Numbered from the stretch's first letter, positions 1-8,689 are shown. The stretch is DNA of 64,000 nt from Natronincola peptidivorans (GCF_900111615.1 NZ_FOHU01000001.1:337400-401399), one strand, 5' to 3'. Program-made: numbers and translations. Notes: generated by a model from the sequence alone, not told the origin.

Positions 1-424
1 AATTAACTATAATTTTATAACTATGAGGATGTGGATAATTAGAAAAAGGATTCTCTACTAGTCTATTAAAATCCTCTAGTCTATAAATAAAATGAGATTG
101 CATATAGTCATCTAAACTTGGTGGAGTATACTCAAGTAAATCATTTTCTTCAGAATTTGCTTGAAAATTAGTTTTATAAGTTCTTATGTCCTCAAGATAC
201 TGGACTATGATGTCATTGGTGCTTTCTATAACGACGAATATTGTTTCCTCAAAGGCTGCCTCCACCAAATAATAAGCTTTTACTCCATTACTATTTGATA
301 AAGTAGCATAATAATCGTTTATATAGATTGTGTATGTAGATATAGTGATAACAAGTACAAGTAGGCCCAGTAAAAAGCAACTTACAGCAATGGAGCCTTT
401 GCTATTTTTTAAATACTTCTCCAT
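1..424 (-). CDS. PilX-like pilus assembly protein, C-terminus outside the window
   Basis: The frame opens with ATG at 424 and stays open for 141 codons to the window edge, so the 3' end is missing. The N-terminus (MEKYLKNSKGSIAVSCFLLG) is a short basic stretch, a KGS turn and one hydrophobic helix, followed by AYYLVEAAFE, which resembles the AYYLARSGAE of the PilX-like protein at 7127-8485. PilX-type proteins are minor components of type IV pili that insert in the membrane by a prepilin-like helix. The usual Glu at +5 of the mature pilin is not evident, as is common in PilX relatives. It is the last gene seen of a four-gene minor-pilin set read leftward, 7 bp after the upstream gene, so translation is probably coupled. 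Family assignment is moderately sure; exact role is inferred. Confidence 0.7.
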   Translation of the reverse strand, partial: MEKYLKNSKGSIAVSCFLLGLLVLVITISTYTIYINDYYATLSNSNGVKAYYLVEAAFEETIFVVIESTNDIIVQYLEDIRTYKTNFQANSEENDLLEYTPPSLDDYMQSHFIYRLEDFNRLVENPFSNYPHPHSYKIIVN

Positions 425-431
425 AATTTTC

Positions 432-935
432 CTACCTATATTTTAGTTTGATTTGTGTCTTAACAGAATAATCAATGGTTTTTGCAAATACTTCAATGGC
501 CAATAATTGATTTTCAATAACCTCAGTCACCAAGATATCTTCAATTTCATCTATTAAAACATTATGTTCACCATTTTTGTTAACTCTCAATTCTCCTTTT
601 TCGGCGTAATAATATAATAATGTGTTGTAATGATTTCTTTTATTACCGCTCAAATCTATCCATATCGTTTCATTTTCATGATTTTTTCCTTCAATAAGCT
701 TTTCAGTAGAATGATATATAAGTGATTGCTGATTACATTCCCTTATGCGCTTCTCAATATAGTTTAAAGCGAATCGAGTGTTTTGTTGAGGTGTTAATGA
801 TTTTACTAAGTGATGTTGGATTGTTATATTTTGCATCATAAAAGAAATCAGCCCTAATAGGATGCAGCAAAATATAGACATAGAAAGGATAACTTCTATT
901 AAAGATAAGCCTTTATTATTTCTTCTACACTTCAC
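432..935 (-). CDS. Type IV prepilin-like protein (PilW/PilV-like minor pilin)
   Basis: A 167-residue protein with a class III/type IVa prepilin leader: a basic hexapeptide, then NNKG|LSLIEVILSMSIF, where the bar marks the expected PilD cleavage site and Glu is the +5 residue. The helix of about 20 hydrophobic residues follows at once and the rest is a soluble domain with no motif I recognise. Its leader would be cut and methylated by the prepilin peptidase encoded at 4985-5746. It lies 15 bp after the preceding minor pilin gene and 7 bp before the next, within one leftward transcription unit. Which minor pilin slot it fills (V, W or K-like) cannot be told from sequence alone. Confidence 0.85.
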   Translation of the reverse strand: MKCRRNNKGLSLIEVILSMSIFCCILLGLISFMMQNITIQHHLVKSLTPQQNTRFALNYIEKRIRECNQQSLIYHSTEKLIEGKNHENETIWIDLSGNKRNHYNTLLYYYAEKGELRVNKNGEHNVLIDEIEDILVTEVIENQLLAIEVFAKTIDYSVKTQIKLKYR

Positions 936-950
936 ATAGACCTCCTCCAG

Positions 951-1409
951 CTATTCATTATTATCATCCAAAGTAGTTATGAAGAATTCTTGATAGATTT
1001 TTTGATATAATTCATCTCCTTTGGTGTCATAGAAATAATTATGTAAAAAATACACTTCATTACTATCTATATTCTCTAGCCTTACTATAATCTCATAAAT
1101 ATTTTTTTCATCATATAATCTCTTTAAGCTAATCGTAGTATCATAACAATTATCCCTTGTACTCTGTAGTGTTTCCAGAGTATTTAATAATTGCTCTTCT
1201 CTATTCACCTGATCTTCTACCTGTGACAGTGAAGCTTTAATCTCCTCCATTATTCCTTGGGTAGTTTTACTAAGGTCATAGTGGATCTTGCTCCTTTTAT
1301 TTGTATGAAAAATCTCCATCATAATAGAAGATGTTACACCTATTATCAAAGTAGAAATTACAAGAGCTATTAATACTTCTATTAAAGTGAAACCACTATT
1401 GTTCTTCAT
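951..1409 (-). CDS. Type IV prepilin-like protein (PilV-like minor pilin)
   Basis: A 152-residue prepilin with leader MKNNSG|FTLIEVLIALVIS: very short basic leader, Gly at -1, Phe at +1 and Glu at +5, then one hydrophobic helix. The soluble part is rich in charged residues and shows no cysteine pair typical of Gram-negative pilins. The gene sits between two other prepilin genes, 30 bp after the GspH-like gene and 15 bp before the next. Together with its neighbours it probably forms the initiating tip complex of a pilus; this is inferred from minor pilin clusters elsewhere. Confidence 0.86.
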   Translation of the reverse strand: MKNNSGFTLIEVLIALVISTLIIGVTSSIMMEIFHTNKRSKIHYDLSKTTQGIMEEIKASLSQVEDQVNREEQLLNTLETLQSTRDNCYDTTISLKRLYDEKNIYEIIVRLENIDSNEVYFLHNYFYDTKGDELYQKIYQEFFITTLDDNNE

Positions 1410-1439
1410 CGAAATAGGTATGTCCCTTCCTGTTTTTTA

Positions 1440-1892
1440 CTAATAAATATCTGAAATTCTTACTCTTCCAGTTCCAATCATAATTTCAATCATGATATAC
1501 TTTCCTTGATTATTACCTAAAACGACTCTTCCATAGTTGGTATTACCATGTCTATTATAAGTAATCTCAGAGTCATTGCCAGGTACAACCTTAATTCTTT
1601 CATGAATTTGCTGGCGATAAACCGCTTTTCCTCCAAAAACCTTTTCTCTTACTCTAAAAGAGCTTTCAAATACCTCTAAACTATAGTCCCTAGATTCATC
1701 TAGGCTTAATTGCTGTGCAAGGTGTAAAGCACTTTTTATTTCATTAGCAGTAGACTTCAAAAGAAATACATCATATAAATCTCTACTTATAGGTAAAGTA
1801 ATAGCTGATAGAATACCTATAATCAATAAAACCACCAATAATTCAATAAGGGTAAATCCTTTTTTGTTCCCCTTCAATTCATTTTCCTCCAT
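1440..1892 (-). CDS. GspH/FimT-like pseudopilin
   Basis: A 150-residue prepilin. The leader ends NKKG|FTLIELLVVLLIIGIL, a very typical cleavage and transmembrane segment with Glu at +5. The pattern after the helix (ANEIKSALHLAQQLSLDE, then a beta-rich tail with an NxxG stretch) is that of GspH/FimT pseudopilins, which sit at or near the tip of type IV pili or type II secretion pseudopili. It is the first gene after the terminator at 2000-2050, so it probably starts a separate transcript of four minor pilin genes reading off the left edge. No obvious promoter was identified in the 180 bp upstream. Confidence 0.85.
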   Translation of the reverse strand: MEENELKGNKKGFTLIELLVVLLIIGILSAITLPISRDLYDVFLLKSTANEIKSALHLAQQLSLDESRDYSLEVFESSFRVREKVFGGKAVYRQQIHERIKVVPGNDSEITYNRHGNTNYGRVVLGNNQGKYIMIEIMIGTGRVRISDIY

Positions 1893-1999
1893 TTTATTAT
1901 CATAATAAAGTTCTGGAAATATATAGAATTTAATTGAATACTGTAAATATTCGTTATAATATCAGTATTTCCTTCTAAAAATAGAAAAATCTACATAAT

Positions 2000-2050
2000 A
2001 TTGAAAAAAGGATAGTTGTCCTCTTTTATTTTAAGAAAACAATTATCCTT
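2000..2050 (-). terminator. Rho-independent terminator after pilO
   Basis: On the minus strand a 12-bp stem (arms 2039-2050 and 2008-2019, one G.U pair) is followed by six T residues. It lies about 20 bp after the stop codon of the pilO-SLH gene and separates the pilD-M-N-O unit from the downstream minor pilin genes. Confidence 0.8.
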
Positions 2051-2071
2051 ATTATTCCTTCATGATTCATT

Positions 2072-3250
2072 TTACAGGTGATATAGGAAATATATGGCCT
2101 CAGCCTTAGTTAAGGGATTTCCTAAATAATCTATACCATTAGAATGTATTCCTTTTTCCCTCAAAATCTTCTGGTTAATCTGTTGCCAGTTGAAGTCTGG
2201 GTCTTCTAAAACCTTTCTCATCACCATTTCTACTTCCCTGTAGGTAATAGGGTCTTGAGGTCTTAGTGTATTGTCCATATAACCAATAATAAAACCTCTT
2301 AAATGCGCCTTATATATAGCTTTAGCAATAGCATTTTCATAGCTTCCTAAATTCTGATAATCCTCAAAAGCTGTAAGGTTCACACTTTCCTCCAACTCCT
2401 CCCACTGCAATACTCTATCTAGTAGAAGGATAAATTCTCCCCTGGTAATACTTTCATCAGGATAATAATTATTAGTTCTGTCGCCTCGTATATAATATAA
2501 ATGTCCAAAGGTATCTATTTCCTCCTGAGCCCAATGTCCATTAATATCATTGAAAGGTCTATATCTTTCTGCTATCAACAGTTGAGAGTCTCCCGCTCGA
2601 TAAATATAATTCATTCCCACTTCTTCTTCAATCCTAGAACGAAAAGGATTACTGTTTTTATGGTTTTCATCTAAAAACCAGTCGTATAGCCTTCCTTCCT
2701 CAACCTCTAATGAAGAAAGACGATAAAAATTTAAATCGATACTACCCGTGAGGATTTCATTCTCTCCACTTGAAATAGTCAAATTGCTTATGATTATTTT
2801 TCTTTGAAAACTCCATATTTTTTCCAGTAGATTGCTTAAAGAAGTAAAATCTCCCTCATAGTCAATTCTAACTGTTATAGCATCCACACTTACCTCTCCT
2901 AGGGCTTCCTCTCTAATAGGTGAAAAGGATATCATCTTGACTAAAAGCTCCGTACTGCTTAAAAGATCATTGATTAACAAGATCAACTCATCTTGCAGTA
3001 GGGCAGGGAAATAATTCATAGATGCAATTTTTTTAGTTTGTACCAAGTTGGTAATTTCCTTATTTAATGCATCCTCCAGCAAATCTATACTCTGAAACTC
3101 ATTTGTTCTTTCTTGGTACATTTGCTTTTTATGACTAACATTTTCTAACTTTACCAATTGAGGTGTTACTAAGAAACGAAAATATCCATATAGAAATACC
3201 ACAATGACCAGAAAAAAAATGGAGAATTTTTCTCTCTTGGTTATTTTCAT
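2072..3250 (-). CDS. pilO: PilO-like pilus alignment protein fused to S-layer homology domains
   Basis: A 392-residue protein. Residues 12-30 form a membrane helix after a short basic N-terminus; about 31-180 are a coiled coil plus ferredoxin-like fold typical of PilO, and the gene sits directly after pilN and pilM as in classical pilMNO operons. The unusual part is the C-terminus: SLH repeats at about 231-281 (FNDINGHWAQEEI ... ITRGEF), 293-347 (FEDYQN ... ITYREVEMVM) and a remnant at 356-392 (PLTKAEAIYFL). SLH domains bind pyruvylated secondary cell-wall polymers, so the protein could tie the inner-membrane alignment complex to the wall, replacing the PilP-PilQ link of Gram-negatives. The PilO part is assigned by position and architecture; the SLH repeats are clear. 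It abuts pilN with 1 bp between them. Confidence 0.85.
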   Translation of the reverse strand: MKITKREKFSIFFLVIVVFLYGYFRFLVTPQLVKLENVSHKKQMYQERTNEFQSIDLLEDALNKEITNLVQTKKIASMNYFPALLQDELILLINDLLSSTELLVKMISFSPIREEALGEVSVDAITVRIDYEGDFTSLSNLLEKIWSFQRKIIISNLTISSGENEILTGSIDLNFYRLSSLEVEEGRLYDWFLDENHKNSNPFRSRIEEEVGMNYIYRAGDSQLLIAERYRPFNDINGHWAQEEIDTFGHLYYIRGDRTNNYYPDESITRGEFILLLDRVLQWEELEESVNLTAFEDYQNLGSYENAIAKAIYKAHLRGFIIGYMDNTLRPQDPITYREVEMVMRKVLEDPDFNWQQINQKILREKGIHSNGIDYLGNPLTKAEAIYFLYHL

Positions 3251-3251
3251 C

Positions 3252-3800
3252 CTAATTCACATCCTTTACTTTCAGTTCAATGATAAAGCTATAGATTTCC
3301 TCTTGCAGGCTAATTGAAGGTATGAATATTTCTTCAAAGATTTGTGTCAACCGTAGGTTATGTTCAAGCTCTGCTATTGCTGTCTTATCATTACTTCTGC
3401 CATTGATAACAATCATATTTGTAGAAAGGTTCATTGAGTGAAAATATAGATTTTCTGGTATTGTACTAAAGATACCGTAAAGTAAAACTTCATTAATACT
3501 ATCTAGATTAGCAATTTCTTGATCTATATTTTCAATTATTTTAAGTTCATTTCTTGTGCTATCTGCAGCTCCTTCTTTCTCCTCAACCCTTTGGATTTGT
3601 TCTACTATTTCTGGAGTCTCTAGATTGGCTTTCATGGCTGTTATTTCCTTCTCAATTATCTTTATCTTAGCAAAATTGAATATGGGATAAGAGAATACAC
3701 CGATAATGGTTACAAGAATAGCTAGATACAACACGAAACGTTTTATTTCAGTTCCTCTTTGCTTTGATACATAAGGTTCAAAAAAGTTTATATCCTTCAT
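3252..3800 (-). CDS. pilN: PilN-like type IV pilus assembly protein
   Basis: A 182-residue bitopic membrane protein. It starts MKDINFFEPYVSKQRGTEIK, matching the conserved N-terminal INFxP-type motif with which PilN docks on cytoplasmic PilM. A single helix at about residues 22-45 is followed by a coiled coil and a small alpha/beta domain. It lies 10 bp after pilM and 1 bp before pilO, the conserved order. With PilM and PilO it forms the inner-membrane alignment platform linking motor to pilus. Length is close to the family norm. Confidence 0.87.
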   Translation of the reverse strand: MKDINFFEPYVSKQRGTEIKRFVLYLAILVTIIGVFSYPIFNFAKIKIIEKEITAMKANLETPEIVEQIQRVEEKEGAADSTRNELKIIENIDQEIANLDSINEVLLYGIFSTIPENLYFHSMNLSTNMIVINGRSNDKTAIAELEHNLRLTQIFEEIFIPSISLQEEIYSFIIELKVKDVN

Positions 3801-3810
3801 TCTCCTCCCC

Positions 3811-4962
3811 CTATCTTCTTATCAATATGCCAATATTATTAATGTAAGAAGCCATATTGATCTTTTCTATACTCTCGTCAAGATTTACAATGCTTATCTC
3901 CTGAATTTTTTTTGTAGGGATATTGAAGGCATCCTCCATGTATAGGGATAACTCTCCTAGTTTCCCACTGCCTCCATAAATGTAAATAGCATCAATGGTA
4001 TTCCCAGTACTTCTAGTGGTATAATATTTAAATACCTTTTCAATTTCTTCTATCCAATTATCAATGCTTCTCTTCACAATGTTGATAAATCTTGAGTTAT
4101 CTGATATTTGTCTTGTTTCATTATCTAATACTAATCTTTCTGTATCTTCTAATATATCCCCGCTTGTAGCAGCGGCAAAATTATGAATACCTTCATTGAT
4201 ATCTCTTATTTCAGCCTTCTTAGATTCCGCATCACCTAAAGGAACACCTAAAAAATTATAAAGATTTATATCGATATCCCATCCCCCCATATTAAGTAGC
4301 CGATTAAATTTATAGACTCCTTTTTCAATCAAAGTTACATTGATTTGACGATGACCCAAATCTATCACTGCGATAGTTTTATCTTTTAACCCTTCCTCTT
4401 TATTGATAACCATTTCAGCATTAAAGAGCTTATCAACGGCATTAGAGTGCACGTCTAAAACCATAGGCTTTAATCCAACAGCCTCAAGTAATTGTAAATA
4501 ATCTTCAGCAATTTTTTTTGGTAACGCCGTTACCAGTACCCTGGTTTTTTTTACATCTCCTTCAAAAAAGTTCTCTAACTGCTTATATTGAATAATATAT
4601 TCGTCTATTTCTATTGGAAAATATTGCTGGATTTCAAATTCCAGTATTTTTTTCATCTGTTCTGGCTTAACAGAGGGTATATTAATCTCCCTAGTGATGA
4701 TAGCTGAACTTTCAATACTACAGAAGGTCTTGCTGGCCTTGATTTTATTACTATGAAGAGCAGCGTGTATCGCCTCTTTTAGGGACAAAATATCTAAGAT
4801 TTCTCCGTTCAAGTAGGCATCCTTTGGCGTTGCCACCTTGATGGCTTTTTTCAATATCACAGTACTCTTTTCATATTCTCCTATCAATATTTTTATGCTA
4901 TGATTGCCAATATCAATAGAAAGCATCTCTCTATTCCAAAGCTTAAAGATATTCTTGTCCAA
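3811..4962 (-). CDS. pilM: PilM, cytoplasmic actin-like pilus platform protein
   Basis: A 383-residue actin/FtsA-fold protein. The first phosphate loop is LSIDIGNHSIKILIGEY (about residues 14-30), the second is VIDLGHRQINVTLIE around residue 200, and an adenosine loop IYIYGGSGKLGE lies near residue 330, so nucleotide binding is expected. PilM forms a cytoplasmic ring or cradle that binds the PilN N-terminus and senses the PilB and PilT motors. It starts 22 bp after pilD and is followed by pilN, pilO. Length agrees with clostridial PilM proteins. No oddities seen. Confidence 0.92.
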   Translation of the reverse strand: MDKNIFKLWNREMLSIDIGNHSIKILIGEYEKSTVILKKAIKVATPKDAYLNGEILDILSLKEAIHAALHSNKIKASKTFCSIESSAIITREINIPSVKPEQMKKILEFEIQQYFPIEIDEYIIQYKQLENFFEGDVKKTRVLVTALPKKIAEDYLQLLEAVGLKPMVLDVHSNAVDKLFNAEMVINKEEGLKDKTIAVIDLGHRQINVTLIEKGVYKFNRLLNMGGWDIDINLYNFLGVPLGDAESKKAEIRDINEGIHNFAAATSGDILEDTERLVLDNETRQISDNSRFINIVKRSIDNWIEEIEKVFKYYTTRSTGNTIDAIYIYGGSGKLGELSLYMEDAFNIPTKKIQEISIVNLDESIEKINMASYINNIGILIRR

Positions 4963-4984
4963 TTTTTTCCCTCCTTCATAGATT

Positions 4985-5746
4985 TTAAAAAAACATCTCT
5001 ACATACCAAGTGACTATTTCTTGGCTCCAGCAAATAGTGATAAATGTAGCAATGGCGATAAAAGGCCCAAATGGTATAGCCTCCTTCCTTCCCTTTCTCT
5101 TCAACAGAAGTAACATAACAGAAAGGACACCTCCAATAAAAAAAGATAAGAGCATCATCAAAAGCGTAGATTGCCAACCTAGCCACAATCCTAAGGCGCC
5201 CATTAGTTTGATGTCTCCGCCTCCCATCCCTCCATTTGAAAGGATAGCTACTACAAGAAAAAAAACTCCTCCAAGTAAGAGACCACCAATGCTGCTTAAT
5301 AGAGGAAAGGAACCTCTATATAAAACCATATATGCTATTTTATAAAATAAACCTGCCACAATAATTAAAATTATCATGCCATCAGGAATAATCTGATGGT
5401 CATAATCAATGAAAGTAATCGCCAAGAGTATACTCACCAAAACTCCATGGGCAAAAAACTGAAGAGATAAGCCAAACTGTAAATATAAAATTAGATAGAG
5501 ACCTGCATTTATCAACTCAACCAATGGATATCGCAAGGATATATGTGCATTACAATAACGACAGTTTCCCCTAGAAGTCATATAACTCACCACTGGTATC
5601 AAATCAACAGGCCTCAGACTACTGCCACAATCGGGACAATGTGATGAAGGATAAACAATAGATTCCTCCCTTGGAATACGATAGATACAAACATTGAGAA
5701 AGGAACCAATGAGAAGTCCAACTATAAAAATCATAAAATAATACAT
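4985..5746 (-). CDS. pilD: Prepilin peptidase / N-methyltransferase PilD
   Basis: A 253-residue polytopic membrane enzyme that removes prepilin leaders and methylates the new N-terminus. The N-terminal cytoplasmic loop has the four-cysteine site (CPDCG about residue 37, CRYCN about residue 65) and the methylase signature RxPxEES. The aspartate protease pair is in FIDYDHQIIPD and GGGDIKL. Seven to eight hydrophobic helices are predicted. The ATG at 5746 has AAGGAG seven bases upstream. It is the first gene of the pilD-M-N-O unit and should serve all the prepilins in this window. Confidence 0.95.
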   Translation of the reverse strand: MYYFMIFIVGLLIGSFLNVCIYRIPREESIVYPSSHCPDCGSSLRPVDLIPVVSYMTSRGNCRYCNAHISLRYPLVELINAGLYLILYLQFGLSLQFFAHGVLVSILLAITFIDYDHQIIPDGMIILIIVAGLFYKIAYMVLYRGSFPLLSSIGGLLLGGVFFLVVAILSNGGMGGGDIKLMGALGLWLGWQSTLLMMLLSFFIGGVLSVMLLLLKRKGRKEAIPFGPFIAIATFITICWSQEIVTWYVEMFF

Positions 5747-6105
5747 TCTTCTTCTCCTTGTACATGTTGTATGTAATTCTAAATTGATTAGAAGGCATTA
5801 TCTTGCATAATAAAGATCATTTGTCTAATAGTATATCATAAAACAAAACCTGTTTAACTACTAAAATGCAATTCTTTTAGACAGATTTAGACATTTCTCA
5901 TGCTAAAAAACTTGCTTAAGAATATATCTATAAATAGAATAATTAGTTCTACCTTTAATAGTAATAACTCTTATTTTTTTTCTGTAGATAATATAGTATA
6001 AAAAGAGCTACCTCAAGTAAGATTGACCCTTAGTTCTTGTAAATACCAACAACTTAAATGTTTTCTATATTGCAGGGACAAAGAACCGTCCCCTGTCCCT
6101 GTGCT
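5747..6105. other. Intergenic region between pilW-like gene and pilD
   Basis: A 359-bp AT-rich stretch without a credible ORF. It carries the palindromic repeat at 6073-6101 next to the upstream stop codon. A possible minus-strand -10 (GATATACTAT, about 5830-5840) precedes pilD, but its -35 is poor, so I do not call a promoter. No riboswitch-like element was recognised. Confidence 0.5.
6073..6101. repeat. Palindromic dispersed repeat, copy 1
   Basis: Arms CAGGGACA (6073-6080) and TGTCCCTG (6094-6101) flank the core AAGAACCGTCCCC, which itself can pair (GGGAC with GTCCC). It starts 5 bp beyond the stop of the pilin gene at 6106. A second copy with the identical core lies at 8853-8881. The G+C content is far above its surroundings. 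Similar GGGACGGTT-type elements are, from memory, scattered in many Firmicutes and have been linked to REP-like transposases; that link is not shown here. Confidence 0.85.
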
Positions 6106-6672
6106 TTATTCAGCAATCAATAAATTACGATACCTGATTGCTAAATCTGAGTCATTACCTTGCACAGTAGATTTTGGTCTCATTAATTTAAAATTTAGTA
6201 ATGTTATTTGAGTTTCTGCAATATAACTTTGTGCGTTCTCCTCTACAGTTATTTTAATCCTAAGAGTATTAGTGCTATTAAGCGCTTTGCTAAATACAAT
6301 ACCTATGTTAGAAACACTATTGGTTACTATTTTTTCAGTGCGAGTTGATGTAGTTTCATTATATATAGAGTGATATATAACGCCATCCTTTAAATATATA
6401 TAGTTGTAGTTTTGACTATCTTTTTCTGCCTCACAATCTGCTACCGACATAATCTTTAGCTCTGTGGCTTTTCTTACCTCCTGCGTAATAGTGTCCATTG
6501 TAAACCGAGCTTCACTTTGTAGATGGAATTGGTTGTTACTAATACCAAAGAGGCTATTTCCATAAATAACTAAGGAGATTGCTACTGTAATAACCATTCC
6601 TACTAAAGCTAAAGCTATCATTATTTCTATCAATGTAAAACCCTTTCTATTTTTAAATACAGGATACAGCAT
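6106..6672 (-). CDS. PilW-like minor prepilin
   Basis: A 188-residue prepilin with leader KNRKG|FTLIEIMIALALVGMV, Glu at +5 and one N-terminal helix. The stretch after the helix, FHLQSEARFTMDTITQEVRKA, is typical of PilW/PilJ-family minor pilins. The mature part ends in a conserved-looking TLLNFKLMRPKS segment. It is the last gene of the pilin set 8485-6106 and is followed within 5 bp by a palindromic repeat. A ribosome binding site (GGAAGG) lies nine bases before ATG 6672. Confidence 0.87.
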   Translation of the reverse strand: MLYPVFKNRKGFTLIEIMIALALVGMVITVAISLVIYGNSLFGISNNQFHLQSEARFTMDTITQEVRKATELKIMSVADCEAEKDSQNYNYIYLKDGVIYHSIYNETTSTRTEKIVTNSVSNIGIVFSKALNSTNTLRIKITVEENAQSYIAETQITLLNFKLMRPKSTVQGNDSDLAIRYRNLLIAE

Positions 6673-6731
6673 GGGTATACACCTTCCTTGGTTACTATAC
6701 AGTACAAATCATATCTCTATTTAAAATGACT

Positions 6732-7076
6732 TTAATCAGGTTTAAAAGAATTCATTAATATTTTGTTTCCTGAAGAATCATATTCCAATTCAACTTGTAT
6801 AAGTTGACCATCAATCTCTATTTCTGTAGTTCCAAACTTAATAGAAATTGTTTTCTCCATTGTACTAATTTCATCAACAACACTTCCATCCATTTCTTTC
6901 TCAATCAGCTCTTGACTTGTATAAAGCGCCTCAGTTTTATGTCCTGATGTAAATATTTGTGTAAAACTAAAAGTAAAAATAGGAATTAAGCTAATAGAAA
7001 TGATTCCAAAAATTGCAATACCTAAAATAATTTCCACTAAGGATAGTCCTTTTCTATTCATTAGTTTTGTTATCAT
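6732..7076 (-). CDS. PilV-like minor prepilin
   Basis: A short 114-residue prepilin: leader MITKLMNRKG|LSLVEIILGIAIFG with Glu at +5 and a single helix. The soluble part (about 85 residues) is small and beta-rich. It lies between the PilX-like gene (50 bp) and the PilW-like gene (59 bp), an arrangement seen in many PilV-PilW-PilX minor pilin groups. GAGAGGTG stands about nine bases before ATG 7076; a second in-frame ATG at residue 6 is also possible and would not alter the mature protein. Confidence 0.85.
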   Translation of the reverse strand: MITKLMNRKGLSLVEIILGIAIFGIISISLIPIFTFSFTQIFTSGHKTEALYTSQELIEKEMDGSVVDEISTMEKTISIKFGTTEIEIDGQLIQVELEYDSSGNKILMNSFKPD

Positions 7077-7126
7077 TAGTAATACACCTCTCCTGCCAAT
7101 CTTAAAACTGGATTTTCATTTTAATT

Positions 7127-8485
7127 CTATCTCCATATAGTATATCTATAGGAGGTTTTACCCAGCAACATATCTAAGCTACTGTCACCAGACAAATCTG
7201 TATACTCTAATGAACTATTACCAGACATATTTAATTCATTAGAGATTATTATCCCTTTTACACTTCCGCTTCCTTCCATATTAACTGTAGCGTTTGGGGC
7301 ATAAATAGCTCTAACAACCGCTGTACCTGCCCCGCTAATTGTGACACGATTACCTCCTGTAATGATATGCCCTTGTATATTTGCTGAATGTCCTATAGTA
7401 ATCATTGCATTTTCACCGTATAATAAACTCTTTATTATAGGATTACCGGCAGGAGCAAAGTTACTACTTTTGAAGAAAATAAGAGCGTCTTCTGGATTAC
7501 CGTCTGGATTAATAACACCACTACTAGTAACAGTAAAATCTTCATCTATGTACAAGTATAATTTACCTGTACCAGTCCTATTAATATATATTCCTCTATT
7601 GCTTCCGCCCGAGCCTGAAATGTTAAGATTTTTTGTTCTAATAATTAAATCTTCATCTCCTACATTTATTTCCAGCCTACTATTTACTTGTATTCCCTCC
7701 TTGTACCAGCCACTTGAAGAAATAACATAGGGTGGTGAAGGATTCCATCCGGCTGTTAATTTTGATTCAATGATAGGCAAAGAAGAACTTACCTCATCAA
7801 AATCAGGAAAAGACGGCATAGTAAATGTCATGGGAGCAGGAATGACTTTAAGGTTTCCAAGTATTTTTTCAGAATAGGCTATATCAGATTTGGTAAGTGA
7901 AGAATTTAATAAATAAATATCTCCATCAATATATTGTCCTCCACTAGAGTTAAAAGAAATTTGTGATGCAGAAGTAAAGCTAGAGGCAACTGAACCAAGA
8001 ATTTTTGTGCTACCGGAAAACGTGATTTTGTTATCCGCGAAAAGAGCATGCTCAAAATCAGCTAGTATTGATTCAGTTGTTTTATTTAATGTTAATATCA
8101 CTGTATCTTGAACATCACCTACATTTCCTGTGGAGATGATATTTAATTCATCGTCATTCTGTTCCACCAATATCTCAAAGTATCCCTCATCATTATCATC
8201 TAATTTAATTTCCTCGCTGGTAATATTTGAGATATTATTTATTAATGATCCCAATTGTGATGGAGTTAACGATTCTGATTGATTTACGATATAGTTACCT
8301 AATGCCTCTGCACCTGAACGGGCTAAATAGTAGGCCTGCATTCTTTTTGCCTGATACGTACTATGCCGATTGTCTGCACTACTGATATTGAGAGCAACAA
8401 CACTCAAAAGAAACAATACCATAAAGAGAATTAACACTAATGGCAATACCATTCCTTTTTGATTATACAAATATTTTCTAAGCAT
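7127..8485 (-). CDS. PilX N-terminal domain pilus assembly protein
   Basis: A 452-residue protein starting with a prepilin-like segment NQKGMVLPLVLILFMVLFLLSV, then the PilX signature AYYLARSGAEALGNYI. The large C-terminal region is rich in Gly, Ser and Asn with repeated short beta strands (for example INRTGTGKLYLYIDEDFTVTS and NATVNMEGSGSVKG), which suggests a right-handed beta-helix. Such large PilX-like proteins occur in Gram-positive pilus loci and may be adhesive tip subunits; that role is inferred. It is followed by two further prepilin genes in the same direction. Confidence 0.82.
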   Translation of the reverse strand: MLRKYLYNQKGMVLPLVLILFMVLFLLSVVALNISSADNRHSTYQAKRMQAYYLARSGAEALGNYIVNQSESLTPSQLGSLINNISNITSEEIKLDDNDEGYFEILVEQNDDELNIISTGNVGDVQDTVILTLNKTTESILADFEHALFADNKITFSGSTKILGSVASSFTSASQISFNSSGGQYIDGDIYLLNSSLTKSDIAYSEKILGNLKVIPAPMTFTMPSFPDFDEVSSSLPIIESKLTAGWNPSPPYVISSSGWYKEGIQVNSRLEINVGDEDLIIRTKNLNISGSGGSNRGIYINRTGTGKLYLYIDEDFTVTSSGVINPDGNPEDALIFFKSSNFAPAGNPIIKSLLYGENAMITIGHSANIQGHIITGGNRVTISGAGTAVVRAIYAPNATVNMEGSGSVKGIIISNELNMSGNSSLEYTDLSGDSSLDMLLGKTSYRYTIWR

Positions 8486-8653
8486 AATACTGTGGCCCCC
8501 TCACCCATAATTCTCAAGCTGTCCATTTATTAAATCAATAATATTTATGAGATAAGCGCATAAATATTATACTCCATCAGCACGACGATTAGGTGCCAAT
8601 AATGAATTAATAATTCCTATTATAAAGTTACAATAAACTTCAATGTAATCTAA

Positions 8654-8689
8654 AAGGCATGATCCCTGAAAAATTTAGAGATTATGCCT
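8654..8689 (-). terminator. Possible terminator of the pilB-T-C-A transcript
   Basis: Arms AGGCATGATC (8654-8664) and GATTATGCCT (8680-8689) form a 10-bp stem with one wobble. Read on the minus strand it is followed by TTTTAGATT, a weak T tract. It lies about 215 bp beyond the pilA stop, so it may be an attenuating or processing hairpin rather than a strict terminator. Confidence 0.4.

Noticed and set aside
4893-5186. 97-codon minus-strand frame across the pilM-pilD junction
   Set aside because: Lies almost wholly within pilM and pilD in another frame; no coding features.
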